From the NCBI GenBank assembly GCA_028285145.1, contig JANQQC010000016.1:1-64000 (forward strand): 64,000 bases of DNA, read 5' to 3'. Shown piece by piece: positions 8,261 through 16,736 of this stretch (positions are counted from its first letter, which is position 1; every line of letters starts with the position of its first letter). The notes under the pieces are model-generated. The model had not been told where the DNA came from. It saw nothing but the letters and a program-made list of their open reading frames with translations, and ran no database searches. The translations under genes and the position numbers were made by a program. This stretch comes from Hyphomonadaceae bacterium. Lineage in GTDB: Bacteria > Pseudomonadota > Alphaproteobacteria > Caulobacterales > Hyphomonadaceae.

Positions 8261-8797
8261 CTACTCGACACGCTTGACCTTAAAGGCGCGGCCACCATCC
8301 AGCTTCATCTTGAAGCTGCCAAAGGCGGCGCGCCGGATTTCCACCGATTCGACACCCTTGCGGGCTGAATACGATACCCGGTCGCTATCGAGCTGACGCC
8401 AGACCTGGCCGTTGTCCAACGTGATGAAAAGCTTGCCATGGCGGCTACGCTCGATCTCGGCGACGCCGAAGGTTACGCTGTCCAGCACGTCAGCATCGCG
8501 GGCACCGCGCTCATTGTCATCGGACCTGCGGGTAAACGAGGGTAGGGATGGCAGCGAGAAACCGAATGCCTCGCGCTGAACCTGCTCGACCTCGGTGCGA
8601 GAGACCGTTGTGATCTCTCCCGATTCTTCAGCCGTCTTCAGACGGCCGACCGCGTCATCATAGCAGGCCAGACGATCGGCATCGGTCTCAATCTCTATGC
8701 ATGCATAGACGGCGTCGGCCTCGTTGAGAGTTTCTGCAGCTGCGGTCAGCGGCCATGCCAAGGCCGCTAAGGTGAGGACGATAAAGGGTCTGACCAT
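8261..8797 (-). CDS. exported protein with RLACYD motif, unknown function
   Basis: A 178-residue protein with an N-terminal signal peptide (cleavage likely after TAAA, about residue 20). The mature part starts with a short region ending in RLACYDDAV, a motif shared by many small envelope proteins including VasI-like proteins. The C-terminal half has the pattern NGQVWRQ...EIRRAAFGSFKMK...FKVKRV, seen in an uncharacterised proteobacterial family. ATG 8797 is chosen because GGAG lies just upstream and the signal peptide begins there. It is divergent from the TonB-dependent receptor. Confidence 0.6.
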   Translation of the reverse strand: MVRPFIVLTLAALAWPLTAAAETLNEADAVYACIEIETDADRLACYDDAVGRLKTAEESGEITTVSRTEVEQVQREAFGFSLPSLPSFTRRSDDNERGARDADVLDSVTFGVAEIERSRHGKLFITLDNGQVWRQLDSDRVSYSARKGVESVEIRRAAFGSFKMKLDGGRAFKVKRVE

Positions 8798-9112
8798 CTC
8801 ATGTTTCTCCGCAATTTCTTGTCGCTCAGCGGTCTTAGCCGCCCAAATCGTCACCTAAAAGGCCCCAAACACGGCGACCATCCCGGAAATTCGGGGGATT
8901 TGAGGGTGGAATGTCCCGAATCACGCCGGTTTTGGGGTCAAGCCTTCCAGCTCACTGCGACGTTTATGACACACATGTGCGCATTTGATGTCAGTATTGT
9001 CACAACGCGTTGACGTATCTGTGAACAGGCCAGTAACAGTTGGAGAAGTCCCGGAAGTAAGGGGTCCGGGCAAGCCACTCTGGCATTGTAGACATTATTC
9101 GGAGGTTCCACT
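8798..9112. other. divergent intergenic region before TonB receptor
   Basis: 315 bases without a gene. It should carry promoters for the exported protein (leftward) and the TonB-dependent receptor (rightward). A TTGACG hexamer at 9010-9015 could be a -35 element, but the matching -10 is poor. GGAGG about ten bases before 9113 is a strong ribosome site for the receptor. Confidence 0.35.
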
Positions 9113-12076
9113 GTGAACGGGTATAAACTCAAATCCCGCCTGCTCGCCTCGTCCGTTATCGCGGGCGCAGCGTTCGGGCTCGCAGGTGCACCAGCACTTG
9201 CACAAGACGCGGATGAAGACGAAGCACGGCAGTCCGTTGTTCTCGTTACCGGCACGCGCATTCAACAGCCAGGCATTGAATCTTCCAGCCCGATCACGAC
9301 GGTTGGCCAGGAAGAGTTCGAACTGAACCAGACGGTCGAAGTCGAGCGTCTGTTCCGCGACCTGCCAATCACGGTCCCCGGCGACAACCAGAACGTTAAC
9401 AACGGCACGGCTGGTGCGACATCTGTCGACCTTCGCGCCCTTGGTGACCAGCGCACGCTTGTTCTCGTCGACGGGAAGCGCATGGTGCCTTTCGATATCG
9501 AGGGCGAAGTCGACATCTCCGCGATCCCAGTTCTCATGGTTGACCGTGTCGACATCGTGACCGGTGGTGCGTCCGCTGTGTACGGTTCCGACGCTATGGC
9601 TGGCGCCGTGAACTTCATCCTCCGTGATGATTTCCAGGGTGCTGAGTTTGATGCCAAGTACACGGTGACTGGCGAAGGTGACGGCGACGTCTACCAGCTG
9701 GCCAGCCTCCTCGGCGCAGGCTTTGACGATGACCGCGGTAACGTGACCCTCGGTCTGACCTACACGGAGCGGAAGGGCGTTCTCCTCGGCGATCGCGACT
9801 ATTCTCGCTTTGGTGTATCCACTGCAAACGGCCCGAACGAGGGCGGCGCGCCGGCTTCTCCTGACGCGAACTGCGACGCCCCTGAAGCAACGCTCGCTTC
9901 CACCGGCGTTGGTTCGACCACGGCTATGCCAACCGCGCTTGATCTGCCAGGCGGCACGCTCCAGTTCCGGAATGACGGCACGCTCGGTGATCGCTGTTCG
10001 CGCTTTAACTTCAGCCCGTTCAACTATCTGCAAACGCCTCAAGAGCGTTTCGTGATGATGAGCACGGCGCGTTATGAGCTCAACGAGCATGTTGAAGCTT
10101 ATGCTCGTGCAAACTTCTCCGCGATCAACGTGCGTCAGCAAGTTGCTCCGTCGGGTGTGTTCGGCAACGTGTTCGAGATTCCTCTTGCGAACCCGTTCCT
10201 GTCTGACTCTGCTCGTCAGGCGATCATCGACAATGTCAACGGTGAACTTGCTGCTGACTTCACGCTGGCTGATGCTGGTGTGAACGATCTGAACTCGAAC
10301 GGTGTCTTTGACGTTGGCGACTCTATTGATGTTCCAGTTCGTCGTCGTACGCTCGAGCTTGGTACGCGTTCGACGAATTATGACTCGAACAACTTCCAGA
10401 TGGTTCTCGGTTTCCGCGGTGATATCGCAGGCGACTGGCAGTACGACGTGTCTTACTCTCACGCTGAAGCTGAGCGTTCGAACGTCAACGCCGGTTACAC
10501 GAATGTCAGCGCCTTTGCTGATGCTCTGAACACGGTTGACGCGACCACCTGTACGACACCAGGCGGCGACACGACTGATGGCTGTGTGCCGATCGATCTG
10601 TTCTCAACTGGCTTCGGTTCGATCACGCCAGCCATGGCTGCTGCAAACAGCGCAACGGCCATCGACAAGCGTGAGTACATTCAGGACATCTTCCAGGCGA
10701 CTGCGTTCGGTTCCATCGATGCGCTTCAAATGCCTTGGGCTGAAAACCCTGTCGCGACTTCGATTGGTTTCGAATACCGTCAAGAAGAAGGCTCCACGAC
10801 TCCGGATGAGTGCTTGAAAGAGCCCCCAACCAGCTGTCTTGGTGGTGCTGGTGGTAACCAGCTGCCAGTTGCGTCTTCGTTCGACGTGTACGAATTCTTC
10901 GGTGAAGCGTTCGTTCCGATCGCGCAGGGACAACCTTGGGCGGAAGATCTTCAGCTCGAGCTTGGTTTCCGGACAGCCGACTACTCTTCGGTTGGCCAGA
11001 ACGAAACCTGGAAAGCCGGTATCAACTGGGAAATCGTTCCTGGGTTCCGTGCGCGTGTGATGCAGCAGCAAGCTGTTCGTGCACCAAACATTGCTGAGCT
11101 CGGTAGCCCAGTTGTGACCGGTCTTGAAGATGCAGACTTCGACCCATGTTCGAACGGCAACCCGGACCCAATCGGACCGGAACTGGCTGCTCTCTGTGTT
11201 CAGACAGGTGTGCTTCCAAGCCGTGTTGGTCTTGTGAACGACATCGTGTCGGGACAGATCAACACGTTTGAAGGTTCTGACCCGAACGCTTTGCCAGATG
11301 CTGAAACCGCAGACACGTTCACGGCTGGCTTTGTTTGGCAGACGCCAACCTTCGCCAACATGTCTTCTGGTACGATCACGCTCGACTACTTCGACATTGA
11401 AATCGAAGACGTCATCGGCGAGTTCACTCCGCAGGAAGTCCTGAACAACTGCTACGTTCTCGGCAACCTGAATGAGTGTGCGAAGATCAATCGTATCGGC
11501 GGCACGCTGTCGACGGCTGGATCGGGTGTTGAGCTGTTCACCACGAACCTAGACTTCATCCGGACAGAGGGTATCGACCTTGGCGTCGACACCAACTGGG
11601 ATCTTGGCGACAATGGTGAACTGAGCGTCGGTATCCTCGCATCTTACCTGATGACGCAGGAAAGCCAGTCGTCCGGTTCGACGCCTGTCACCGATTGCCT
11701 CGGCTTCTTCGGTAATGACTGTCAGCCTACGCCTGAGCTTCGCTTCAGCCAGCGCACCACTTGGCGCGGTGGCCCATTCACCGCCTCGCTCCTCTGGCGC
11801 TACTTCGGCGAAGTCGACATCCAGGAAACGCAGCGTGACGCAACGTTCGACGGATTTGAGAGCATCGACGCTTTCAACTACTTCGACCTGACTGGCTCCT
11901 ACGACGTGAACGACACGGTTTCCCTGTCGCTGAACGTTCGGAACCTGCTGGACGAAGAGCCGCCGATCGTTGGTAACCAGGCTGGTTCCACGGCGCGTAA
12001 CTTCGGTAACACCTTCCCAAGCGCGTACAACACGCTGGGTCGGATCTACACCTTCGGTCTCAAGGCGACTTTCTAG
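9113..12076 (+). CDS. TonB-dependent receptor
   Basis: A 987-residue outer-membrane transporter. A signal peptide ends near residue 30 (APALAQ), a plug domain follows (LVTGTRI, VDLRALGDQRTLVLVDGKR, GGASAVYGSDAMAGAVNF, about 45-170), then a long beta-barrel ending in a terminal Phe (FGLKATF). The ligand is unknown; Caulobacterales use many such receptors for carbohydrates, peptides or metal complexes. The GTG start has a strong GGAGG site. No dedicated regulator or periplasmic partner is adjacent. Codons such as CGT, GGT, GCT and GTT are frequent compared with neighbouring genes, which suggests high expression. A long reading frame on the opposite strand is a composition artefact. Confidence 0.93.
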   Translation: MNGYKLKSRLLASSVIAGAAFGLAGAPALAQDADEDEARQSVVLVTGTRIQQPGIESSSPITTVGQEEFELNQTVEVERLFRDLPITVPGDNQNVNNGTAGATSVDLRALGDQRTLVLVDGKRMVPFDIEGEVDISAIPVLMVDRVDIVTGGASAVYGSDAMAGAVNFILRDDFQGAEFDAKYTVTGEGDGDVYQLASLLGAGFDDDRGNVTLGLTYTERKGVLLGDRDYSRFGVSTANGPNEGGAPASPDANCDAPEATLASTGVGSTTAMPTALDLPGGTLQFRNDGTLGDRCSRFNFSPFNYLQTPQERFVMMSTARYELNEHVEAYARANFSAINVRQQVAPSGVFGNVFEIPLANPFLSDSARQAIIDNVNGELAADFTLADAGVNDLNSNGVFDVGDSIDVPVRRRTLELGTRSTNYDSNNFQMVLGFRGDIAGDWQYDVSYSHAEAERSNVNAGYTNVSAFADALNTVDATTCTTPGGDTTDGCVPIDLFSTGFGSITPAMAAANSATAIDKREYIQDIFQATAFGSIDALQMPWAENPVATSIGFEYRQEEGSTTPDECLKEPPTSCLGGAGGNQLPVASSFDVYEFFGEAFVPIAQGQPWAEDLQLELGFRTADYSSVGQNETWKAGINWEIVPGFRARVMQQQAVRAPNIAELGSPVVTGLEDADFDPCSNGNPDPIGPELAALCVQTGVLPSRVGLVNDIVSGQINTFEGSDPNALPDAETADTFTAGFVWQTPTFANMSSGTITLDYFDIEIEDVIGEFTPQEVLNNCYVLGNLNECAKINRIGGTLSTAGSGVELFTTNLDFIRTEGIDLGVDTNWDLGDNGELSVGILASYLMTQESQSSGSTPVTDCLGFFGNDCQPTPELRFSQRTTWRGGPFTASLLWRYFGEVDIQETQRDATFDGFESIDAFNYFDLTGSYDVNDTVSLSLNVRNLLDEEPPIVGNQAGSTARNFGNTFPSAYNTLGRIYTFGLKATF

Positions 12077-12100
12077 TCCCTACCGAAACCTAAGTCAGGG

Positions 12101-12135
12101 AACGGCGGTCCTTCGGGGCCGCCGTTTTCTTTTTA
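12101..12135 (+). terminator. intrinsic terminator of TonB receptor
   Basis: An 11-base stem (AACGGCGGTCC with GGGCCGCCGTT, one G-T pair) closes a TTCG tetraloop and is followed by TTTTCTTTTT. This is a textbook rho-independent terminator 25 bases after the receptor stop. Confidence 0.92.
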
Positions 12136-12224
12136 GTTATGATCCCGTATTGCCGGTTCGTCCCAAGGGCGGCCGACTCACATAGATCGGGCCTAGGGCC
12201 GCCATGCTGCGTTCGAGAGTGGTT

Positions 12225-13115
12225 CTACTGGTTAGCTGACCAGCGCGCATAGAGCGCGGTTGGAAGTAGGCGGTCGGAGCCTTGTTGGGGCAGGGCCATC
12301 TCGCCGCTTTCCATGGTGCCGCCGAGATCGCCCACATGATCGGCAAGGGATTGTGCCACCGCGAGATAGGACAGGCGCACCGCATAGGCCGTCGTGATGA
12401 CAAATAGCGGCTGTGGCGCGAGCAGTTTGCGAACGGCGGCGAGCAGGGCCGGGAAGTCTTCTTCGAACCGCCAGGTCTCGTTCTTGGGACCGCGGCCGAA
12501 TTTCGGCGGGTCGAGGACGATGCCGTCATAGGTGTTGCCGCGCCTTATCTCGCGCGCGACGAATTTCATGGCATCATCTGCGATCCAGCGAATGGGCCGG
12601 TTTTCGAGGCCGGACAGGGCCTGGTTTTCCTTGCCATAGCCATTGGACTTTGGGCTTGCATCGAGATGGACCACCTCGGCACCGGCGGCTGCGCAGGCGA
12701 GCGACATCATCCCTGTATAGCCAAACAGGTTGAGGACGCGTACGGGGCGCTTGGCGGCGCGGATTTTCTCCTGCGCGAAGCGCCAATGGACAGAGTGTTC
12801 CTGAAACACGCCGAGATGACGAAACGGCGTGCGGCGGACATTGAAGGTCAGCCCCTTCCATCCCATTCGCCAGACATCGGGCGTTCCGGCTTTCACCCGG
12901 TCCCATCGGCCCCTGTCGTCATCGCCGGCCTTGGCATCGAAGACCGCATCGGCTGTCCAGCGATCCGTGGGCTTCGCCGGATGCCAGAAGGCCTGGGGAT
13001 CGGGGCGGATCACCGTTTGAGTTCCGAAGCGTTCTTGTTTGAGGCCATTGCCGCTGTCGAGCAGGGCGTAATCGTCCCAGTCGTCGGCGATGAGGAGGCG
13101 GGTGGTGGTTTTCAT
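12225..13115 (-). CDS. class I SAM-dependent RNA methyltransferase (RlmI/RlmK-like)
   Basis: A 296-residue methyltransferase. Motif I is LNLFGYTGMMSLACAAAGAEV, followed by VHLDASPKS, and the catalytic-loop motif VLDPPKFGRG, as in the RlmI/RlmK rRNA methyltransferase group. The PUA domain of full-length RlmI is missing, so the target is uncertain (23S rRNA is most likely). The start at 13115 is set by an ATGA overlap with the preceding SpoU gene, so the two RNA methyltransferases are translationally coupled. Confidence 0.82.
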   Translation of the reverse strand: MKTTTRLLIADDWDDYALLDSGNGLKQERFGTQTVIRPDPQAFWHPAKPTDRWTADAVFDAKAGDDDRGRWDRVKAGTPDVWRMGWKGLTFNVRRTPFRHLGVFQEHSVHWRFAQEKIRAAKRPVRVLNLFGYTGMMSLACAAAGAEVVHLDASPKSNGYGKENQALSGLENRPIRWIADDAMKFVAREIRRGNTYDGIVLDPPKFGRGPKNETWRFEEDFPALLAAVRKLLAPQPLFVITTAYAVRLSYLAVAQSLADHVGDLGGTMESGEMALPQQGSDRLLPTALYARWSANQ

Positions 13116-13918
13116 GCAAACCCCCGCTGACGCCACGCTTCATAGGTCATGATTGCCGCAGCCTGAGCGAGATTGAGGCTGTCGGCCCCGCCGCGCATCG
13201 GGATGAGGGCGAGGTCGTCGCAAGCCGCTTCAACAGTGTCTGGCAAGCCGGCCTGCTCATTTCCCATGAGGATCACGGTGGGGCCGGTCATGTCGATGCG
13301 ATCATGCCGGACAGTGCCGTTGACGCTGGCGGCAACCATCCGCGCGCCTTGATGGCTGCGCCATGCACCGAATGCGTCGAAGGTCGCATTCGCAAAGGGT
13401 GTATCGAAGATCGACCCCATGGAGGCGCGCACGGTTTCGACCGAGTACGGGTCGCAGCAGGTCTCCAGCAGGATCACGCCGGAGGCCCCGGCGCAATCGG
13501 CGGTGCGCAATATGGTGCCGAGATTGCCGGGATCGCGCACTTCGTGCAGCGCAATCCAGAGCCCGGTCTTTGTCGCGGTGAGATCATTGAGCGCGCGATG
13601 CTTCTGACGGAAGGCGGCAATGACGGTCTGCGGATTGTCTTTCTGGGTGATCTTCGAGATCAGCCGCTCCGGTGCTTCGACAATTCTTGATCCCGCGGCG
13701 GCCGCCTTTTCCATAATGGCCGAGACATAGTCACGTCCCTGCGCCGTCTGCGAAACCAGCACAGTTTCCGCCTGCCAGCCCCGCGTCAGGCCCTGTTCAA
13801 CCAGACGCGCGCCTTCGGCCAGGAAAAGCCCGGTCTCAGACCGTGCTTTCTTCCGGTCGAGCGCCCGCAGTGATTTGACGAGCGGATTGGTCGGGCTGGT
13901 GATGATTTCGGGCGTCAT
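13112..13918 (-). CDS. TrmH/SpoU-family RNA 2'-O-methyltransferase
   Basis: A 268-residue protein with an N-terminal RNA-substrate-binding part (SPTNPLVKSLRAL, GLFLAEG) and the SpoU knot domain. The three SpoU motifs are visible: RDPGNLGTILRTADCAGA, GNEQAGLPD and SLNLAQAAAI. The family methylates ribose 2'-OH in rRNA or tRNA. ATG 13918 begins at the conserved N-terminus; a longer in-frame extension has no homology-like content. It is first in a two-gene leftward operon. Confidence 0.88.
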   Translation of the reverse strand: MTPEIITSPTNPLVKSLRALDRKKARSETGLFLAEGARLVEQGLTRGWQAETVLVSQTAQGRDYVSAIMEKAAAAGSRIVEAPERLISKITQKDNPQTVIAAFRQKHRALNDLTATKTGLWIALHEVRDPGNLGTILRTADCAGASGVILLETCCDPYSVETVRASMGSIFDTPFANATFDAFGAWRSHQGARMVAASVNGTVRHDRIDMTGPTVILMGNEQAGLPDTVEAACDDLALIPMRGGADSLNLAQAAAIMTYEAWRQRGFA

Positions 13919-13993
13919 GCGGCGGCCTGTTCGGTGTGTCCCCGCGCCTTGCAAGGGGGTGGCTATTCGGGCATTCGTTAAGCTGGTCTCTCA

Positions 13994-14473
13994 ATGAGAG
14001 AAGAGGATGAAGCCTTGAGATTACTGGATTCTTTTCTCGTCTTGGTGTCCCTGACCGGTCTTGTCTTCACGGCCTGGTGGGGGATGTATCAGTCTCCGGC
14101 GACGCCTGCGAGTCTTGAAGCGCGCCTGCTCGATAAAGCGCAGAGCGCTCTGGTGCAGACAGGACAAGACTGGGCCACCGTCAGAATGGACGGGCAGAAG
14201 GCGGTGCTTTCCGGCAATCCGCCTGATGATAAGGCTGGCGACGCGGCAGTCGCCGCCGTTGCGATTGCAGACGGTGCGGGTGGCCAGATCTTCGGCGGTA
14301 TCACTGAGGTCGAAACTGAATTCGGTCTCTCTCAAACCAGCGGTGTGCGGCCAGATCGCATGCGGCTGACGATGCACTCTGAAAATGGCCGTATTCTGGT
14401 TGGACAGGTGACGGTCAGGATGCAGCGGGCGGGGCTTGCCCCGGCCTACATCAGAGTGACGGACGGGAGTTAG
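13994..14473 (+). CDS. single-pass membrane protein with BON-like segment
   Basis: A 159-residue protein with one membrane helix (about residues 12-29) and a periplasmic domain. The pattern WATVRMDGQKAVLSGNPPD and the following Ala-rich helix resemble the BON repeats that precede OmpA domains in alphaproteobacteria; no OmpA domain is present. The second half has no recognisable motif. A TTG at 14015 is an alternative start with better ribosome-site spacing. The next gene begins three bases after the stop, so the two form an operon and probably work together. Confidence 0.55.
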   Translation: MREEDEALRLLDSFLVLVSLTGLVFTAWWGMYQSPATPASLEARLLDKAQSALVQTGQDWATVRMDGQKAVLSGNPPDDKAGDAAVAAVAIADGAGGQIFGGITEVETEFGLSQTSGVRPDRMRLTMHSENGRILVGQVTVRMQRAGLAPAYIRVTDGS

Positions 14474-14476
14474 AGT

Positions 14477-15790
14477 ATGGTCTGGCTGGTCTCACACATG
14501 TGGATCGCACTGGGCGGCGCGGCCTTCTTCGGATTGCTACTGGGATGGTCAATTCGTGGATTGCTTCTGCGCCGCAAGGCCCAGACAGCGATTGTCGAGC
14601 GCGATATTGCACGAACGGAGCTGGAGCAGGCGCAGGTGGAGATTGACGGGCTTTATGCCGGTCAGCGCAAGCGCGCCGGTGAAGGTACTGCCGGTGCCGA
14701 TGAGGCGATCGCCGCGCTTCGCGCGCGCGAGGCTGAATTGAGCGAGACGGCGGCCGCCCTGTCAGCGGCACATGCCGAGATTGAGCGACTGACATCCGGG
14801 CAGACGATGCCAGCCGAACCTGCCGAGGCGGTGGTGGTCGATGCTGGTGCTGTTGAACGGCTGGACGCTGGGATCAATCAGAGCGATGCGACGCTCGTCT
14901 GGCGCAATCGCTTCCTGGAAAGCCGGGTTCGCGGGCTTGAAACGAGCCTGACAGATCTTGCGGCGCGGACGCCTGCGAAGCCGGTCGCTCCGGTTCCTGA
15001 ACCTGTTCCTGCACCTGTTGAAGCCGAACCGATCGAGGTTGCTGCTCCAGCAGAACAATCTGACGCAAAAGACGCGAAACTGCGCTGGCAAACAGAGTAT
15101 CTGAAACAGCGGCTCGCTGTGCTTGAGGCATCGGCGATTTCCGCACATGCTGCCGCGCCTGTTGTCGCCGCGCCACCGCCTGCGCCGGAGCCTGCTGCTG
15201 TCGAGAGCTCTGAACCAGTTGCTGAAGCGGCAGAAGACGTCGATGAAGAACTCGCGCGGTTGCGCTGGCGCAACCGGTATCTTGAAGGCCGGGTCGCCTA
15301 CTTCGAGGGCGATGCAAAGACCGCGGAGCCCGAAACGGTCGCGGATGCACCCCCCGAAGTGGTCGAGGAGGTTGTTCCTCCCGTCGAAGCGCCGCCGGTT
15401 GAAGTTGCTGAAATCCCAGCACAGCCACACCCTGAACCCGAACCACCCGTTCATCTGGAGGTGGCCGAGCCTCAGCCGCTTCCCGAGGCAGAGGACATTG
15501 GTGTGCCCGAACCGGCAGAAGATAACACCGTTCGAACACCGCCAATCCGGCTGGACCAGCCCCATTTTGGGGCCGGGGACGATCTCACGAGCATTGAGGG
15601 CATTGGGCCGAAAATCGAGCAGGTTCTCAAGGATGATCTGGGTGTGTTCCACTTCGAGCAGATTGCGGCGTGGACAGCGGAAAACGTTGCCTGGATCGAA
15701 GAGGCGCTCGGCTTTGACGGGCGTATCCTGCGGGAAGCCTGGGTCGATCAGGCGCGGGCGCTGACGGAGACCGAAGGCGCTGATGCCTGA
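14477..15790 (+). CDS. membrane coiled-coil repeat protein with H3TH tail
   Basis: A 437-residue protein. Residues 8-30 are a membrane helix, about 35-105 a coiled coil. Three copies of an approximately 19-residue unit (pattern L-x-WRNRYLE-x-RV-x-x-LE) lie at about 137-156, 199-217 and 258-276, joined by Pro/Glu/Ala/Val-rich linkers. The tail (about 369-430) contains LTSIEGIGPKIEQVL, a helix-hairpin-helix motif of the COG3743 type, annotated elsewhere as a flap-endonuclease-like DNA-binding tail. Function is unknown; a membrane-attached DNA-binding or scaffold role is an inference. The start follows the upstream gene closely. Confidence 0.6.
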   Translation: MVWLVSHMWIALGGAAFFGLLLGWSIRGLLLRRKAQTAIVERDIARTELEQAQVEIDGLYAGQRKRAGEGTAGADEAIAALRAREAELSETAAALSAAHAEIERLTSGQTMPAEPAEAVVVDAGAVERLDAGINQSDATLVWRNRFLESRVRGLETSLTDLAARTPAKPVAPVPEPVPAPVEAEPIEVAAPAEQSDAKDAKLRWQTEYLKQRLAVLEASAISAHAAAPVVAAPPPAPEPAAVESSEPVAEAAEDVDEELARLRWRNRYLEGRVAYFEGDAKTAEPETVADAPPEVVEEVVPPVEAPPVEVAEIPAQPHPEPEPPVHLEVAEPQPLPEAEDIGVPEPAEDNTVRTPPIRLDQPHFGAGDDLTSIEGIGPKIEQVLKDDLGVFHFEQIAAWTAENVAWIEEALGFDGRILREAWVDQARALTETEGADA

Positions 15791-15899
15791 GGAAGGTATT
15801 CATCCCGAGTTCAACGCTGGGGTGGAACAGATTTGATGTTAAAGTGTTGAAAACTGACAAGAGGCGTCGCTAAGGCGGGGTTGGTGCAGGGAGAGGCAA

Positions 15900-16736
15900 A
15901 TGACTGAACATATTGATATTGATGGTGAAATCCTGAAGGACGCACCGCGTGTTTCCATGTCTCGCCGCCGGATCATTCAAGGCCTTGCCGCCGGATCGGT
16001 CGTGCCGATTCTCTCCAGCTGCGCTACCAATCCGGCAACGGGTCGCAACCAGTTGCTGCTATTCGGTGAAAGTCAGATTGCGCAGATGGCTTCGACTGCC
16101 TGGACAGATATGAAAGCGCAGACCCCGCAGACTGCGGACTCTCGCTTGACCGGTCGCGTCAATCGCATCTGGGGCCGTATTGCGGACGCCTCCGGTCGCG
16201 GTAACGAGCAGTGGGATGTGGCGGTCTTCGACACCGATGATGTCAACGCCTTTGTGATGCCGGGCAACAAGGTTGGTGTATATCGCGGCATTGCCGAGTT
16301 CACCGATAATGACGACCAGCTGTCCAGCGTACTGGGGCATGAGGTCGGCCACGTGGTTGGTCGACATGCGGCAGAGCGGATGTCGGTCTCAACGCTGGCT
16401 CAGGTTGGCCTGGTCGCGGGTCAGATCGCTATCGCGCAGTCCGATGAGCTTCGCCAATATGGCGGTCAAATCGCGGCACTTGGCGGTGCGGCGCTGCAGT
16501 TCGGCGTGATCTTGCCCTATAGCCGCAACCATGAACTGGAAGCCGACAGGCTTGGCGTCGATTATATGCATACTGCCGGTTACGACGTGAAAGAGTCGGT
16601 TCGGCTCTGGGAAAAGATGGACGCGAACTCTAAAGGCCAGCGTCCGCCGGAGTTCATGTCGACCCACCCCGATCCGACACGGCGCGCTAATGATCTGCGC
16701 AACTACATCAATGCGCGTGGTTATGCCCTGATCTAG
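15900..16736 (+). CDS. M48-family metalloprotease lipoprotein
   Basis: A 278-residue protein. The zinc motif is HEVGH in LGHEVGHVVGRHA, with the third ligand in NHELEADRLG, as in peptidase M48 (LoiP/BepA-like). The N-terminus combines a twin-arginine-like SRRRIIQG (21-28) with a lipobox ILSSC (Cys 41), so it looks like a Tat-exported lipoprotein. The role is probably outer-membrane protein quality control. ATG 15900 follows GGGAGAGG. The gene converges with, and overlaps by four bases, the oxidoreductase on the other strand. Confidence 0.87.
   Translation: MTEHIDIDGEILKDAPRVSMSRRRIIQGLAAGSVVPILSSCATNPATGRNQLLLFGESQIAQMASTAWTDMKAQTPQTADSRLTGRVNRIWGRIADASGRGNEQWDVAVFDTDDVNAFVMPGNKVGVYRGIAEFTDNDDQLSSVLGHEVGHVVGRHAAERMSVSTLAQVGLVAGQIAIAQSDELRQYGGQIAALGGAALQFGVILPYSRNHELEADRLGVDYMHTAGYDVKESVRLWEKMDANSKGQRPPEFMSTHPDPTRRANDLRNYINARGYALI

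Noticed and set aside
8798-9112. Sigma-70 type promoter using TTGACG at 9010
   Set aside because: The -35 hexamer is good but no acceptable -10 lies at 16-18 bases, so I did not list it.
9095-10462. Long open frame on the minus strand opposite the TonB receptor
   Set aside because: It is antisense to a clear receptor gene, has no recognisable domain and no ribosome site; it arises from codon use of the real gene.
14762-15652. Minus-strand frames opposite the repeat protein
   Set aside because: Low-complexity Arg/Phe/Gln-rich antisense translations that mirror the Pro/Glu linkers of the real gene.
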